From: Methanobacteriota archaeon
Lineage (GTDB): Archaea; Thermoplasmatota; Thermoplasmata; SG8-5; JACRNV01
Direction: 5' to 3'
Assembly (NCBI GenBank): GCA_016214785.1
Contig: JACRNV010000055.1
Coordinates: 33,972-97,971 of the forward strand
DNA length: 64,000 nt
Within the stretch, counting starts at the first letter, position 1, and the number at the start of each line of letters is the position of its first letter. Positions 8,413 to 17,379 of this stretch are shown piece after piece. Both the position numbers and the translations under genes were made by a program. Below the pieces are notes generated by a model that saw only the letters and a program-made list of their open reading frames with translations, was not told the DNA's origin and did not search any database.

Positions 8413-9462
8413 TTATTTCTCTGCGCCCTCTTTCTTCGCCCGCTGCCCCATCGGCTCCCTCTTCTTCCCCTTCACCCTGTAGTATGTCAGCGGGTGCTTC
8501 ATCCAGTCCCTGGCGCACAGGTCGTCCGGGCTGACGCAGATGCCGTAGCTCTTCATCGTCGAGCACTCGGGCGGCAGGTATTCGACACCGGAAGACTCGC
8601 CGGTCACGTGTGCTATCTGGTACCGGGCCATCTGCTCGTTGAAGTCCGGCGACGTGGAGAAGAGCGCCAGTATGTCGTCGTTGCCCATGCCGACGGCATG
8701 CAGGAAGCTCGTGAGAGCGAACCTCGCGCTGTGCGGGAGGTTGCCCGTGCTCTCGAGTGACTTGATGAATTCGCGCATGCAGGGCGGCATCCTCAATATG
8801 CTCACCTCCCCCATCTCCTTTGGCTTTATCTGCGCGCGCTTCTCGGCGAGGACTGCCCTTATCCTTCCAATCTGGGGGGCGAACGCAGCATTCATCACGT
8901 CTGTGATAGGTATCGGGAGATCCGACTCTATCCTCTCCTGCAGGGCCTGCTGGACGAGCCTCGACAGGCGGTCCCTGGACACCCGCACATAGCCGCGCCT
9001 GACGTCCTGGTTCACCAGCTTCCAGTCGGGGCTGCGCATGCCGCTGGAATACCTCAGGAAGTCCCCCATGTGGACCGAGAGACCCTCCTTCGCGTCCATA
9101 TCGAGGTCTTTGCACGCAGTCAGCAGGACGCCTGAATCGTCAAGGCGCAGCTGGTCGCCCGCGCACACCCCCTCGGCGAGGGCGTACCTTGTAATTAAAT
9201 AGGAATCCGCAACGCAGGAGACGAGCATTCGCGCGATGGGGTACGAATAAATCTCGATTATGGCATCAGTCTCGGACGCGACGGCACCGGGCCTGACCTT
9301 CCCCTCTTCAAGAGCGCTCATCACCCGCCGCTCCGCGGCCTCGCGCGCCCGCCCGAAGGCCGCGCCGCGCACGAGCTCGTTGAGGTCCGCGCCTCCGGAC
9401 TCGAGCATCCACTTCCTCGCCTCCTTCAGGAAGGGGTACTTGCAAAGGACCCTTACGTCCAC
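8413..9462 (-). CDS. priL: DNA primase large subunit
   Basis: Non-catalytic iron-sulfur subunit of the archaeal/eukaryotic primase, needed for RNA primer initiation at replication. About 349 residues. The C-terminal cluster domain shows the four expected cysteines: one in RMPPCMREF, one in LPPECSTMKSYG, and two in YGICVSPDDLC. The KYPFLKEARKW segment near the N-terminus is typical. The open frame reaches back to 9531, but GTG 9462 lies about 25 bases after a TATA-like CGTTATCTT and gives a more usual N-terminus; the true start is not certain. The gene stands alone and supports an archaeal host. Confidence 0.88.
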   Translation of the reverse strand: MDVRVLCKYPFLKEARKWMLESGGADLNELVRGAAFGRAREAAERRVMSALEEGKVRPGAVASETDAIIEIYSYPIARMLVSCVADSYLITRYALAEGVCAGDQLRLDDSGVLLTACKDLDMDAKEGLSVHMGDFLRYSSGMRSPDWKLVNQDVRRGYVRVSRDRLSRLVQQALQERIESDLPIPITDVMNAAFAPQIGRIRAVLAEKRAQIKPKEMGEVSILRMPPCMREFIKSLESTGNLPHSARFALTSFLHAVGMGNDDILALFSTSPDFNEQMARYQIAHVTGESSGVEYLPPECSTMKSYGICVSPDDLCARDWMKHPLTYYRVKGKKREPMGQRAKKEGAEK

Positions 9463-9661
9463 GGTGAGAGAATAGCGCGAGGTGAAAGATAACGGTTTGC
9501 ATTGCGTGCCCTCGGGGAAAAGGCTCGCCATCCAACAGCCTCGGGCTCGTCGAAGGTGACGCGACCACCGAGATGCAGGCCATCACCAATTGCTAAGGAG
9601 GTCTAGCGCCTGCTCGCTCGGATATTCTCCCAAGCACTGCCATCTCGTATGCCTTAAGTAC

Positions 9662-10345
9662 ATGGCGCGGGATTCCGTGTGCATGGTCGATATCCCCGTG
9701 AAGGGCGGCGGCGCGATCCGCCCCGGCAAACTCATCTGCCTTCTGCGCAACTACGTCGAGCACGCGGAGGAGATGAAGTCCCTCCCCCCGGACGAGCCGC
9801 TATTCTTCCTCAAGCCATCGACTTCCATTGTTTTGGACGGCTCGGTTATAACCATACCTCGCGGCGTGGGACACATCCACCACGAGGTCGAACTCGCGGC
9901 GGTAATCGGCGACGAGTGCAAGAACGTGCGGGGGGAGGACGCTCTCTCTCATGTCATGGGCTACGCGACGATGATCGATGTCACAGCCAGGGACGTGCAG
10001 GCGAAGGCGAAGAAGGAGGGCCTCCCTTGGTCGATCGCGAAAGGATACGACACATTCGCGCCCATCTCGGCGATCGCGCCGACGAGCGATGTCCCCGACC
10101 CTCACAACCTGAAGATATGGCTCAAGGTCAACGGCGCGGTGAGGCAGAACTCCTACACGTCGCTGATGATTCACAGGCTCGACGAGGTGATTTCTTACTC
10201 GTCGTCCATAATGACCCTCGAGAGAGGGGACATCATAGCCACTGGCACTCCCAAAGGCGTCGGGCCACTGTTCCATTCGGATACCGTCGAAGCGTGCGTC
10301 GAGGGCGTGGGCGCCGTCACGGTGAAGGTCGCGGACGCAGCCTAG
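9662..10345 (+). CDS. Fumarylacetoacetate hydrolase family protein
   Basis: FAA-hydrolase-fold enzyme of about 227 residues. The metal site is visible as HEVELAAVIG near residue 75 and a following DVTARD motif, with the family lysine in PWSIAKGYDTFAP and the C-terminal GDIIATGTPKGVGP. Members hydrolyse or decarboxylate acylpyruvates and oxaloacetate; the substrate cannot be assigned here. ATG 9662 is preferred, with ATG 9683 also possible; the 24 residues upstream in the open frame do not look like family sequence. Its last 29 bases overlap the end of the convergent MFS gene. Confidence 0.85.
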   Translation: MARDSVCMVDIPVKGGGAIRPGKLICLLRNYVEHAEEMKSLPPDEPLFFLKPSTSIVLDGSVITIPRGVGHIHHEVELAAVIGDECKNVRGEDALSHVMGYATMIDVTARDVQAKAKKEGLPWSIAKGYDTFAPISAIAPTSDVPDPHNLKIWLKVNGAVRQNSYTSLMIHRLDEVISYSSSIMTLERGDIIATGTPKGVGPLFHSDTVEACVEGVGAVTVKVADAA

Positions 10346-11483
10346 CCAGATAGTACGAGGCGAAGCAGAGCGCGGCCAGGGCTATTATCCCCAGTATCAG
10401 GAACGGCGTCTTGATTCCGTAAATATCGGAGACGACGCCGCAGACGTACGAGAGAATGAACCCGCCCGTAAGCTGGGCGGTGAAGACGATGCCGAAGGCC
10501 TTCTCCGAGCGCTTGCCGCCCGTGAGCTCCGTCACGTAGGAGAAGAGCGCCGGGTACGTCATGAAGAGCCCTGCGCCGAGCATGAGCATCGCTACCACGG
10601 CTGCCCACAGCGGCGTCAAGAACCAGACCAGGAAACCGGCGGCGATTATGAGGAGATAGGACGTCACTATCGCCCTCCCCCTGCCGAAGCGCGTGCTTAT
10701 CCTGCCGAAGACGAGGGTGAACACGGCGCCCACCCCCACCCACATGGCTATGATGGCCGTGTACTCGCCGATGCCAAGGCCGTAGGCGTCGCCGAACATC
10801 AGGGGCGCGTAGTTAACTATTATATTGTATCCCGCACCGCCGATTGTCAGGGGAACGATGAGCGGCGCCACCCTGCGGAAGGTCCACGACCATGATGGCT
10901 CGCTGCCCAGTCCGACGCGCGGGCGCTCCTCCGAGGCAATCCCCAGCCCGAGCCCCGTAAGGGCAGCGGCAAGGCATATCGCCCCCCAGAGGACGAACGC
11001 GCTCTGCCACCCGAGGAGCGCGCCCAGCAGGCCAGTTGTGACGAACGCCATGAAGACGCCGATGTCGCCGGCGCTGCTCTGGACACCCATCGCCATGTCT
11101 ATGCGCTCTCCGCTGAAGCGGTGGGCGACGAGGGCGACCCCGAGCGGGTGGTAGGCCGCTGCGCCGAGCCTCATGCCTATGACGAACACCAGCAGCGAGG
11201 CGTAGCTCGTGACAAACGCCATCATGACCGAGAAGAGCGCGAGGACGGCCATGCCCAGCGTCAGGGCCTTGGCCGCGCTGAACCTGTGTGCGAACTGGCA
11301 CACGGCCAATTGCATTAGAAGCGTGGCGATGAGCCCCGTGGCCGTCAGGATGCCGATCTGCGTGTAGGTCATCGGGACGAACGCGCGGATGACCGGCAGC
11401 AGGAGCGGCAGCACTGTCAGCGAGCCGTCGTTGGCCAGGTGGTACATGCCCACAGCGGCCAGCAGGCGCGAGCCGGGCCTCAT
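10317..11483 (-). CDS. Major facilitator superfamily transporter
   Basis: Membrane carrier of 388 residues with about twelve hydrophobic segments in two halves (for example IGILTATGLIATLLMQLAVC and VVAMLMLGAGLFMTYPALFS). The order and spacing of helices fit the MFS, in the fosmidomycin-resistance/nitrate-carrier-like part of the superfamily. No substrate can be named. It overlaps the FAA hydrolase gene by 29 bases, tail to tail. Confidence 0.82.
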   Translation of the reverse strand: MRPGSRLLAAVGMYHLANDGSLTVLPLLLPVIRAFVPMTYTQIGILTATGLIATLLMQLAVCQFAHRFSAAKALTLGMAVLALFSVMMAFVTSYASLLVFVIGMRLGAAAYHPLGVALVAHRFSGERIDMAMGVQSSAGDIGVFMAFVTTGLLGALLGWQSAFVLWGAICLAAALTGLGLGIASEERPRVGLGSEPSWSWTFRRVAPLIVPLTIGGAGYNIIVNYAPLMFGDAYGLGIGEYTAIIAMWVGVGAVFTLVFGRISTRFGRGRAIVTSYLLIIAAGFLVWFLTPLWAAVVAMLMLGAGLFMTYPALFSYVTELTGGKRSEKAFGIVFTAQLTGGFILSYVCGVVSDIYGIKTPFLILGIIALAALCFASYYLARLRPRPSP

Positions 11484-11534
11484 CGCGCCGGCATGGGGCC
11501 TGGATATTAAAAGGGGAGCTTAGAATTGGCAATG

Positions 11535-11542
11535 TTTATATG
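11535..11542 (+). promoter_or_regulatory. TATA box of the surface-protein gene
   Basis: TTTATATG lies about 27 bases upstream of ATG 11565, the spacing expected for a leaderless archaeal transcript. This supports 11565 over an in-frame ATG at 11526, which would lie upstream of the box. Confidence 0.6.
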
Positions 11543-11564
11543 TAATTGTATAATCCCCCAATGG

Positions 11565-13541
11565 ATGATGTATAGAAAGAGAAAGGTCGCATTTACATTC
11601 AACATTCTTTTGGTATGCCTTTTCATTCTATCGTCTGGAATAACTATTGTAAATGTACGTGGATCACCAGTTAACTGGAGGGAGAGCATTATCAAGGACG
11701 CCTCGGCATATGTAATTTATAGCGGCAATGGTGACGTCGATAATGATGGTTATATAGAGGTCGTTATGGGTCTGTTCGACAATAGTTATTATGTCAGCGC
11801 TTTCCAGTTCGAAAACAATCAATGGATTGAAGATAGGATCACAAATGCTCCCGCGAATCATCCTGCGATATCGATCGGTGATGCCGACAATGATGGTAAA
11901 AACGAGGTTGTAATCATTGGTGAGGAATATTCCTCAATGTTATTGTATAAAAAAGTAAATAATGTTTGGAATAAAGAAATCATTCAAAATTTTTCAGTAT
12001 GGCCTCGGGCAATTTCTATTGGAGATGCAGATAATGACGGAAGAAATGAAATTGTAGTCGGTCTAAGTGATACGACAAACGAAGTTCGACTATATAAGAA
12101 AAATAGTAATGCATGGAGGGAGACTAACATTACAGACGTGCCGAATTCTATTTATTCGTTAGCTATTGGAGACGCGAACAATGATAATAAAAATGAAATT
12201 GTCCTCGGTGCCGGGGATACAATTGTTTCCTTGAGAATGTATCAATATCTGGCCGGGAGTTGGATTGAGAATAACGTAACCTACATACCGACTTCAATAA
12301 TCAAATCAATAGTAATCAGCGATGTCGATAATGATAATAAAAATGAAATAATTGTCGGATCAACTTCAGTCAGGTCTTATAAAAACATAGATAATTCATG
12401 GTTCGAGTTTATCATATATAATGGTGCGGTGGAATCAATTGCGGTCGGAGATGTCGATTACGACAATAAAAACGAGGTAATCACCGGGCTTTCTGGGCCA
12501 TCTTCGATAAGATTGTTTAAATTACTTGGTAATTCTTGGAATGGTGAGATTGTTAGGGATATCCTTCCATGTTGGTCTGTTTCTATTGGAGACCTAAACA
12601 ATGATTCTAAGAATGAAATTTACGCGGGTACTAGCCCGGGTTTACGTACGTATAGTTATATTCCGCCTACAGTGCCGACACCTCCACAAGGGTTGACTGC
12701 ATCCGCTGTGCTAGAATCAGATGGACGACAATATGTTGAGTTAAGATGGTCTGGGTCACTTAACGACGGGGGAACAGCTATAACGAACTACTCGCTTTAC
12801 AGAGGGACTACCCCCAATGGCGAAACCTTACTCTATACATTCCACTTTGAATTTTTCTATAAAGACTACGCAATTATTCCCGGTCAGACATATTATTATA
12901 AAGTTAGTGCCAACAATTCGGTCGGGGAGAGCAGTTTATCCAGCGAAACCGTTGTAAATGTGCCTCCTGTAAGTCCTTCTCCACCGCTGAATGTGACCGG
13001 TACGAGCAATGGTCTTCAAGCACACATCACATGGTCGCCGCCATCTTCGGATGGAGGCTCGCCCGTCATAAAATATAAGATTTATCGAGGACTGAAGACT
13101 GGTTTATCCGATAACTTTACGATATTGGGAAACGTATTGAATTATACTGATACAATTTTAACGTACAATGGAACATACTACTATAAAATTTCAGCGCTCA
13201 ATACCATTGGAGAAGGCACCCCCTCCGGTGAGATTTCCGTATCTTTTTCTCTGCTCACAAACGATTCAGATACGGACAGTCTTCCGGATGACTGGGAAAT
13301 GTTGAATTTCAATTCGTTAAATTATTCGGGCGCGGACGATTCTGATGGCGATGGCTACACAAACATCCAAGAGTACCAAAACAACACTAACCCGAGGAGT
13401 TCGAGCAGTGTACCTGGAACAACAACGTCGTATACCCCGTCTTTTATCGAGAAAAATCTTTGGCTGATTATTGTAATTGTTATAATACTAGCATGTGTCG
13501 TCATTGCTGGCTATTTCATGGTTCGTAAAAGAAAATCCTGA
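11565..13541 (+). CDS. Membrane-anchored surface protein with FG-GAP and fibronectin type III domains
   Basis: Predicted exported protein of 658 residues. It has a positively charged start and a hydrophobic segment (FTFNILLVCLFILSSGITIV) that acts as signal or anchor. Residues of about 40-370 hold a run of repeats containing calcium-loop-like DxDxDxxxE motifs (GDADNDGKNEVV, GDADNDGRNEIVVG, SDVDNDNKNEIIVG), as in VCBS/FG-GAP propellers. Two fibronectin type III domains follow (about 380-570), then a thrombospondin-3-like calcium motif, DSDTDSLPDDWE. A C-terminal helix (LWLIIVIVIILACVVIAGYF) and a basic tail anchor it in the membrane with the bulk outside. The gene is markedly AT-rich compared with both sides, suggesting transfer or relaxed codon use. 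Ligand unknown. Confidence 0.82.
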   Translation: MMYRKRKVAFTFNILLVCLFILSSGITIVNVRGSPVNWRESIIKDASAYVIYSGNGDVDNDGYIEVVMGLFDNSYYVSAFQFENNQWIEDRITNAPANHPAISIGDADNDGKNEVVIIGEEYSSMLLYKKVNNVWNKEIIQNFSVWPRAISIGDADNDGRNEIVVGLSDTTNEVRLYKKNSNAWRETNITDVPNSIYSLAIGDANNDNKNEIVLGAGDTIVSLRMYQYLAGSWIENNVTYIPTSIIKSIVISDVDNDNKNEIIVGSTSVRSYKNIDNSWFEFIIYNGAVESIAVGDVDYDNKNEVITGLSGPSSIRLFKLLGNSWNGEIVRDILPCWSVSIGDLNNDSKNEIYAGTSPGLRTYSYIPPTVPTPPQGLTASAVLESDGRQYVELRWSGSLNDGGTAITNYSLYRGTTPNGETLLYTFHFEFFYKDYAIIPGQTYYYKVSANNSVGESSLSSETVVNVPPVSPSPPLNVTGTSNGLQAHITWSPPSSDGGSPVIKYKIYRGLKTGLSDNFTILGNVLNYTDTILTYNGTYYYKISALNTIGEGTPSGEISVSFSLLTNDSDTDSLPDDWEMLNFNSLNYSGADDSDGDGYTNIQEYQNNTNPRSSSSVPGTTTSYTPSFIEKNLWLIIVIVIILACVVIAGYFMVRKRKS

Positions 13542-13545
13542 GTGT

Positions 13546-13716
13546 CCCTCGGCACTAACAGACCGCTTCACGGCAAGCTTCGCTCCCTCTGCGGACTTAA
13601 CCCTATGCCGAGGGTTTGTTGGACGCCCGGGTTGTCATCGCGTCATTGCTGGACGACACGTCCGGCTCCCCGAGGGACCCATGGGGCGCCCGTGCCCCCG
13701 TCTTGCGGTCTGCGTA
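13546..13716. other. GC-rich structured intergenic sequence, possible noncoding RNA
   Basis: Between the surface-protein gene and acs lies a strongly GC-rich block. CAGACCGC at 13559-13566 pairs perfectly with GCGGTCTG at 13705-13712 and encloses about 140 bases. Inside are smaller hairpins, ACCCTATGCCGAGGGT (13600-13615) and GGACGACACGTCC (13651-13663), and CCCTCGGCA (13547-13555) can alternatively pair with TGCCGAGGG (13606-13614). No convincing ORF is present. I could not match it to SRP RNA, RNase P RNA or 5S rRNA. The strand is undecided. Confidence 0.35.
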
Positions 13717-13774
13717 TTAATAATTTGCTATGGTGCCAGTTACATGAGATAAGCTAATCATTGTCAATAAGGGG

Positions 13775-13781
13775 TTATATA
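13775..13781 (+). promoter_or_regulatory. TATA box of acs
   Basis: TTATATA lies about 60 bases upstream of GTG 13835, predicting a transcript start near 13803 and a 30-base leader that contains the GGGGGGT ribosome site at 13824-13830. Confidence 0.55.
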
Positions 13782-13834
13782 GATTCTTGTCATTCTTTGT
13801 CGCGACCCGATTCAAGCTGGACGGGGGGGTCAAC

Positions 13835-15808
13835 GTGTCTACCGAACCAAAGATTATTACGTCGATGATGGATGAGAAGCGAAAGTTCGAGCCCTCAAAG
13901 GAGTTCAGCGAGAGAGCTCGCATCAAGGGCATGGGCGAATACCAGACGCTCTACAAGGAGTCTATAAAGGACCCGGCAAAGTTCTGGGAGAAGCAGGCCG
14001 AAGAGCTCGAGTGGTTCTCGAAGAAATGGGACAAAGTGTTCGACTGGTACGACCAGGACAACGCCAAGTTCACATGGTTCAAGGGCGGCAAGCTCAACGC
14101 CTCGTACAACTGCATCGACAGGCACCTCAAGACCTGGCGAAAGAACAAGGCCGCGATCATCTGGCAGGGCGAGCCCGAAGGAGAGGTCCGCACCCTCACG
14201 TACCAGCAGCTCCACAACGAGGTCTGCAAGTTCGCCAACGTCCTCCGGGGCATGGGCGTGAAGAAGGGCGATAGGGTCTCCATCTACATGCCTATGATAC
14301 CAGAGCTGCCCGTGGCCATGCTGGCCTGCGCGCGCCTCGGCGCCATGCACAGCATCGTCTTCGGCGGCTTCAGCGCCGACTCCCTCAGGGACCGCATCAA
14401 CGACAGCACGTGCAAGGTTCTCATCACCGCGGACGGATATTACCGCTCGGGCAAGACCATAAACGCCAAGGTGAACGCAGACGCCGCGGTCGCGCAGTGC
14501 CAGTCCATCGAGAAGGTCGTAGTCGTCAAGAGGCTCGGCATAGACGTGCCATTCCTCGATGGCAGGGACGTCTGGTACCACGAGGAGATGGCCAAGGCCT
14601 CGGGCGTGTGCGAGCCGGAACAGCTCGACGCCGAGGACCCTCTCTTCCTGCTATACACGAGTGGCTCGACGGGAAAGCCCAAGGGAGTGATGCACACGAC
14701 CGGCGGCTATATGCTCTATACCACCGTGACCTTCAAATGGATATTCGACTACCGGGACGAGGATACGTACTGGTGCACGGCCGACATCGGCTGGGTTACC
14801 GGCCACTCGTACATCGTCTACGGGCCGCTGAGCGCGGGCGCGACGACGCTCATGTTCGAGGGCGTGCCCACGTATCCTGGCCCTGACAGGTTCTGGCACA
14901 TCGTCGAGAAGTTCAGGATAAACATCCTCTACACCGCCCCGACGGCCATACGCGCGCTGATGAGGGAGGGCGAGAAGTGGCCGCGGGCCCACGACCTCTC
15001 ATCGCTGAGGCTCCTCGGCACTGTCGGCGAGCCAATCAACCCGGAGGCATGGATATGGTACCACAGGAACATCGGCCACGAGAAGTGCCCGATCGTGGAC
15101 ACCTGGTGGCAGACCGAGACCGGCGGCGTCTGCATAACGCCCCTGCCCGGCGCCATCCCGACCAAGCCCGGCTCCGCGACCCTGCCGTTCCCGGGAATCG
15201 AGGCCAAGATACTCAGGGAAGACGGCACAGAAGCCGGCCCGAACGAGGGCGGCTACCTCTGCATAATGAAGCCGTGGCCGGGCCTGATGAGGGGCGTCTA
15301 CGGCCAGCCCGAGAGGTTCAGGGAGACCTATTGGTCACGGTTCAAGCACATCTACTTCGCCGGCGACAGCTCGAGATGCGACGAGGACGGCTACTTCTGG
15401 ATAATGGGCCGCGTAGATGATGTAATCAAGGTCAGCGGCCACAGGCTAGGCACGGCGGAGGTCGAGTCCGCCCTGGTTTCGCACCCAAAGGTGGCCGAGG
15501 CCGCAGTCGTCCCGATGCCGCACGAGATAAAGGGCGAGGCAATCTATGCATACGTGATACTCAAGACTGGCGTCGAAAAGAGCGATGACCTGAAGAAGGA
15601 GCTGTCGATGCACGTGCGTAAGACCATGGGACCGATAGCCGTGCCGGACAAGATACAGCTCACTGACGGCCTGCCGAAGACCCGCAGCGGGAAGATCATG
15701 CGCCGCATACTGAAGAACATCGCGGTCGGCAAAGTCGATCAGCTCGGCGACGTGACGACGCTCGCGGATCCATCAGTCGTGCAGGACATCGTCAGGAACA
15801 GGATATAG
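13835..15808 (+). CDS. acs: Acetyl-CoA synthetase, AMP-forming
   Basis: Adenylate-forming enzyme of 657 residues that activates acetate to acetyl-CoA via acetyl-AMP. Visible motifs include the phosphate loop [19 protein letters not shown] near residue 270, WWQTETGG, the hinge-region motif [20 protein letters not shown], and the C-terminal [16 protein letters not shown] whose lysine is the usual acetylation and adenylation site. GTG 13835 follows a GGGGGGT ribosome site by a few bases; an upstream TTG in the same frame would lie before the likely transcript start. With por at the window edge it links acetate to pyruvate. Confidence 0.93.
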   Translation: MSTEPKIITSMMDEKRKFEPSKEFSERARIKGMGEYQTLYKESIKDPAKFWEKQAEELEWFSKKWDKVFDWYDQDNAKFTWFKGGKLNASYNCIDRHLKTWRKNKAAIIWQGEPEGEVRTLTYQQLHNEVCKFANVLRGMGVKKGDRVSIYMPMIPELPVAMLACARLGAMHSIVFGGFSADSLRDRINDSTCKVLITADGYYRSGKTINAKVNADAAVAQCQSIEKVVVVKRLGIDVPFLDGRDVWYHEEMAKASGVCEPEQLDAEDPLFLLYTSGSTGKPKGVMHTTGGYMLYTTVTFKWIFDYRDEDTYWCTADIGWVTGHSYIVYGPLSAGATTLMFEGVPTYPGPDRFWHIVEKFRINILYTAPTAIRALMREGEKWPRAHDLSSLRLLGTVGEPINPEAWIWYHRNIGHEKCPIVDTWWQTETGGVCITPLPGAIPTKPGSATLPFPGIEAKILREDGTEAGPNEGGYLCIMKPWPGLMRGVYGQPERFRETYWSRFKHIYFAGDSSRCDEDGYFWIMGRVDDVIKVSGHRLGTAEVESALVSHPKVAEAAVVPMPHEIKGEAIYAYVILKTGVEKSDDLKKELSMHVRKTMGPIAVPDKIQLTDGLPKTRSGKIMRRILKNIAVGKVDQLGDVTTLADPSVVQDIVRNRI

Positions 15809-15846
15809 GCGGGAAAATTATTAACACCTGGAGGCATGGGGCGCCG

Positions 15847-17106
15847 ATGCGCCTCGACCTCCACTACGGCAATGATAGGCAGTGCGTCAGCGTGGATGCC
15901 ACCTGCACAGTGCTCTCGCCACCCGATGCAAAATCATGCGATGGAGTGGGCGCGCTGGCGGCGGCGCTCAGCAAGCCACTCGGCAAGGGGCGGTTGGAGG
16001 ACTTCCTCAACGGGGCTAAGGATCTCGTCGTCATAGTCAACGATGCGGCGCGCTCGACTCCCACCAGCCAGGTCATCGAGGCCCTCTACCCCTCAATCTC
16101 CAAGGTCGCAGAGCTGAAGTTCATCGTCGCGTGCGGGACGCACGAGCCCCCGGGCGAACAGGGGCTCTCCACAATATTCGGCGAGCGACTGGAAAAATTC
16201 CGAGGAATGGTCTGCTTTCACGATTCAAAATCGGACAAAAGCCTTCAGAGGATGGGCAAAACATCTCGCGGCACGGAAGTGGCGTTCAATAGGCTCGTCG
16301 CCGAAGCTCGGAAGGTCCTGTCGATAGGGGGCATCGAGCCGCACTATTTCGCCGGATATTCCGGAGGCAGGAAGGCTTTCCTGCCAGGGACATCGGCATA
16401 CCATACCGTTGAGCAGAATCACCGCCACGCAATCAGCCCCGATTCCCTCCCCCTCAGGCTCGGGGGCAACCCCGTGCACGAGGACATGGCCGAGGCCGCG
16501 CAGATGCTTGACCAGGACAGAATCTTCTCTGTTCAAACCGTTAAGGCCCCTTCGGGCGGCATCCATTCGGCGGCGTGCGGGGATTTGGTCTCTTCTTTCC
16601 ACGCACTGACGGACAAGGCCGATGGCCTCTACTGCTGCCCCATAAAGGAAAAGGTCGACATTGTCGTTGCTTGCGCCACGCACCCGAAGGACAGGACGCT
16701 CTACCAGGCGCAGCACGTCCTCGAGAACGGCAAGCTGGCGCTCAAGGACGGCGGCACGATTATTTGGGTCGCAAAATGTGTGGACGGTATCGGGAGCGAC
16801 TCTTTCATGCGCTTGCTGAGGGAATACAAGGATTGCGGAGCGCTCCTGCAGGCCATGGAGAGGCATTACAAACTCGGGTACCACAAGGCCGTGCGCATCC
16901 GGCAGCTTCAGGAGATGGCGGAGGTCGTGGTGGTCAGCGACCTGCCGCCAAAAACCCTTGAGAGCGCGGGGCTGAAACATTCCCCGGGCATCCAGAAAGC
17001 CATTGACGGCGCCATTGCCCGGAGGCGCGAAGGAATCGGAGAGCCCACGGTCATCGTCATGCCGCAGGGCGAGCTGACGATACCGAAATTGAGAGGGTGC
17101 AAATAG
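15847..17106 (+). CDS. LarA-like nickel-pincer racemase family protein (DUF2088)
   Basis: Protein of 419 residues resembling lactate racemase LarA, which uses a covalently bound nickel-pincer nucleotide. The catalytic histidine motifs appear as VACGTHEPPG near residue 97 and IEPHYFAGYSGGRKAF near 160; the second contains the lysine that holds the cofactor in LarA. The LarA C-terminal domain follows. LarB, LarC and LarE cofactor genes are not in this window, so cofactor loading and the substrate (lactate or another 2-hydroxyacid) are inferred at best. The ATG follows a GGAGG site. Confidence 0.75.
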   Translation: MRLDLHYGNDRQCVSVDATCTVLSPPDAKSCDGVGALAAALSKPLGKGRLEDFLNGAKDLVVIVNDAARSTPTSQVIEALYPSISKVAELKFIVACGTHEPPGEQGLSTIFGERLEKFRGMVCFHDSKSDKSLQRMGKTSRGTEVAFNRLVAEARKVLSIGGIEPHYFAGYSGGRKAFLPGTSAYHTVEQNHRHAISPDSLPLRLGGNPVHEDMAEAAQMLDQDRIFSVQTVKAPSGGIHSAACGDLVSSFHALTDKADGLYCCPIKEKVDIVVACATHPKDRTLYQAQHVLENGKLALKDGGTIIWVAKCVDGIGSDSFMRLLREYKDCGALLQAMERHYKLGYHKAVRIRQLQEMAEVVVVSDLPPKTLESAGLKHSPGIQKAIDGAIARRREGIGEPTVIVMPQGELTIPKLRGCK

Positions 17107-17158
17107 CCGTCCAAATGTTGGGATTTGTGATGCCCTCCTCATGTTCTGGTTAAAAAAC

Positions 17159-17166
17159 TTAATATA
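17159..17166 (+). promoter_or_regulatory. TATA box upstream of tRNA-Cys
   Basis: TTAATATA lies about 50 bases ahead of the mature tRNA 5' end, which would give a short 5' leader to be removed by RNase P. Confidence 0.45.
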
Positions 17167-17212
17167 GCCATGCCCCTCTATCTTCGAAACCCTAACAGGA
17201 AAATGACACGGT

Positions 17213-17283
17213 GCCGAGGTGACAGAGCGGCCATGTGGCGGACTGCAGATCCGTACACGGGAGTTCAAATCTCCCCCTCGGCC
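17213..17283 (+). tRNA. tRNA-Cys (anticodon GCA)
   Basis: The acceptor strands GCCGAGG (17213-17219) and CCTCGGC (17276-17282) pair perfectly. The anticodon loop CTGCAGA gives GCA at 17245-17247, closed by a GCGGA/TCCGT stem. The T arm is GGGAG-TTCAAAT-CTCCC. Position 73 reads C rather than the U usual for cysteine tRNAs, an oddity worth noting. No CCA is encoded. A T-rich run follows and may stop transcription. Confidence 0.93.
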
Positions 17284-17332
17284 TATATTTTTACATTGAA
17301 CGAACGAGGGGACACCCCTCTCGGCCCTTTTC

Positions 17333-17339
17333 TTTTATA
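17333..17339 (+). promoter_or_regulatory. TATA box of purH
   Basis: TTTTATA at 17333-17339 predicts a transcript start near 17362. This argues that purH starts at ATG 17380 and not at ATG 17344. Confidence 0.5.
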
Positions 17340-17379
17340 GTAAATGTTAAACTCAACCTCGCCATTCTCCCTCGGTCAC

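Noticed and set aside
13546..13716. SRP (7S) RNA or RNase P RNA
   Set aside because: The region is short for either and lacks the SRP helix-8 core (CAGG...GGAA...AGCA) and the RNase P conserved blocks on both strands.
13495..13757. Short overlapping ORFs after the surface-protein gene
   Set aside because: They run through the GC-rich folded block, show no protein pattern and lack ribosome sites.
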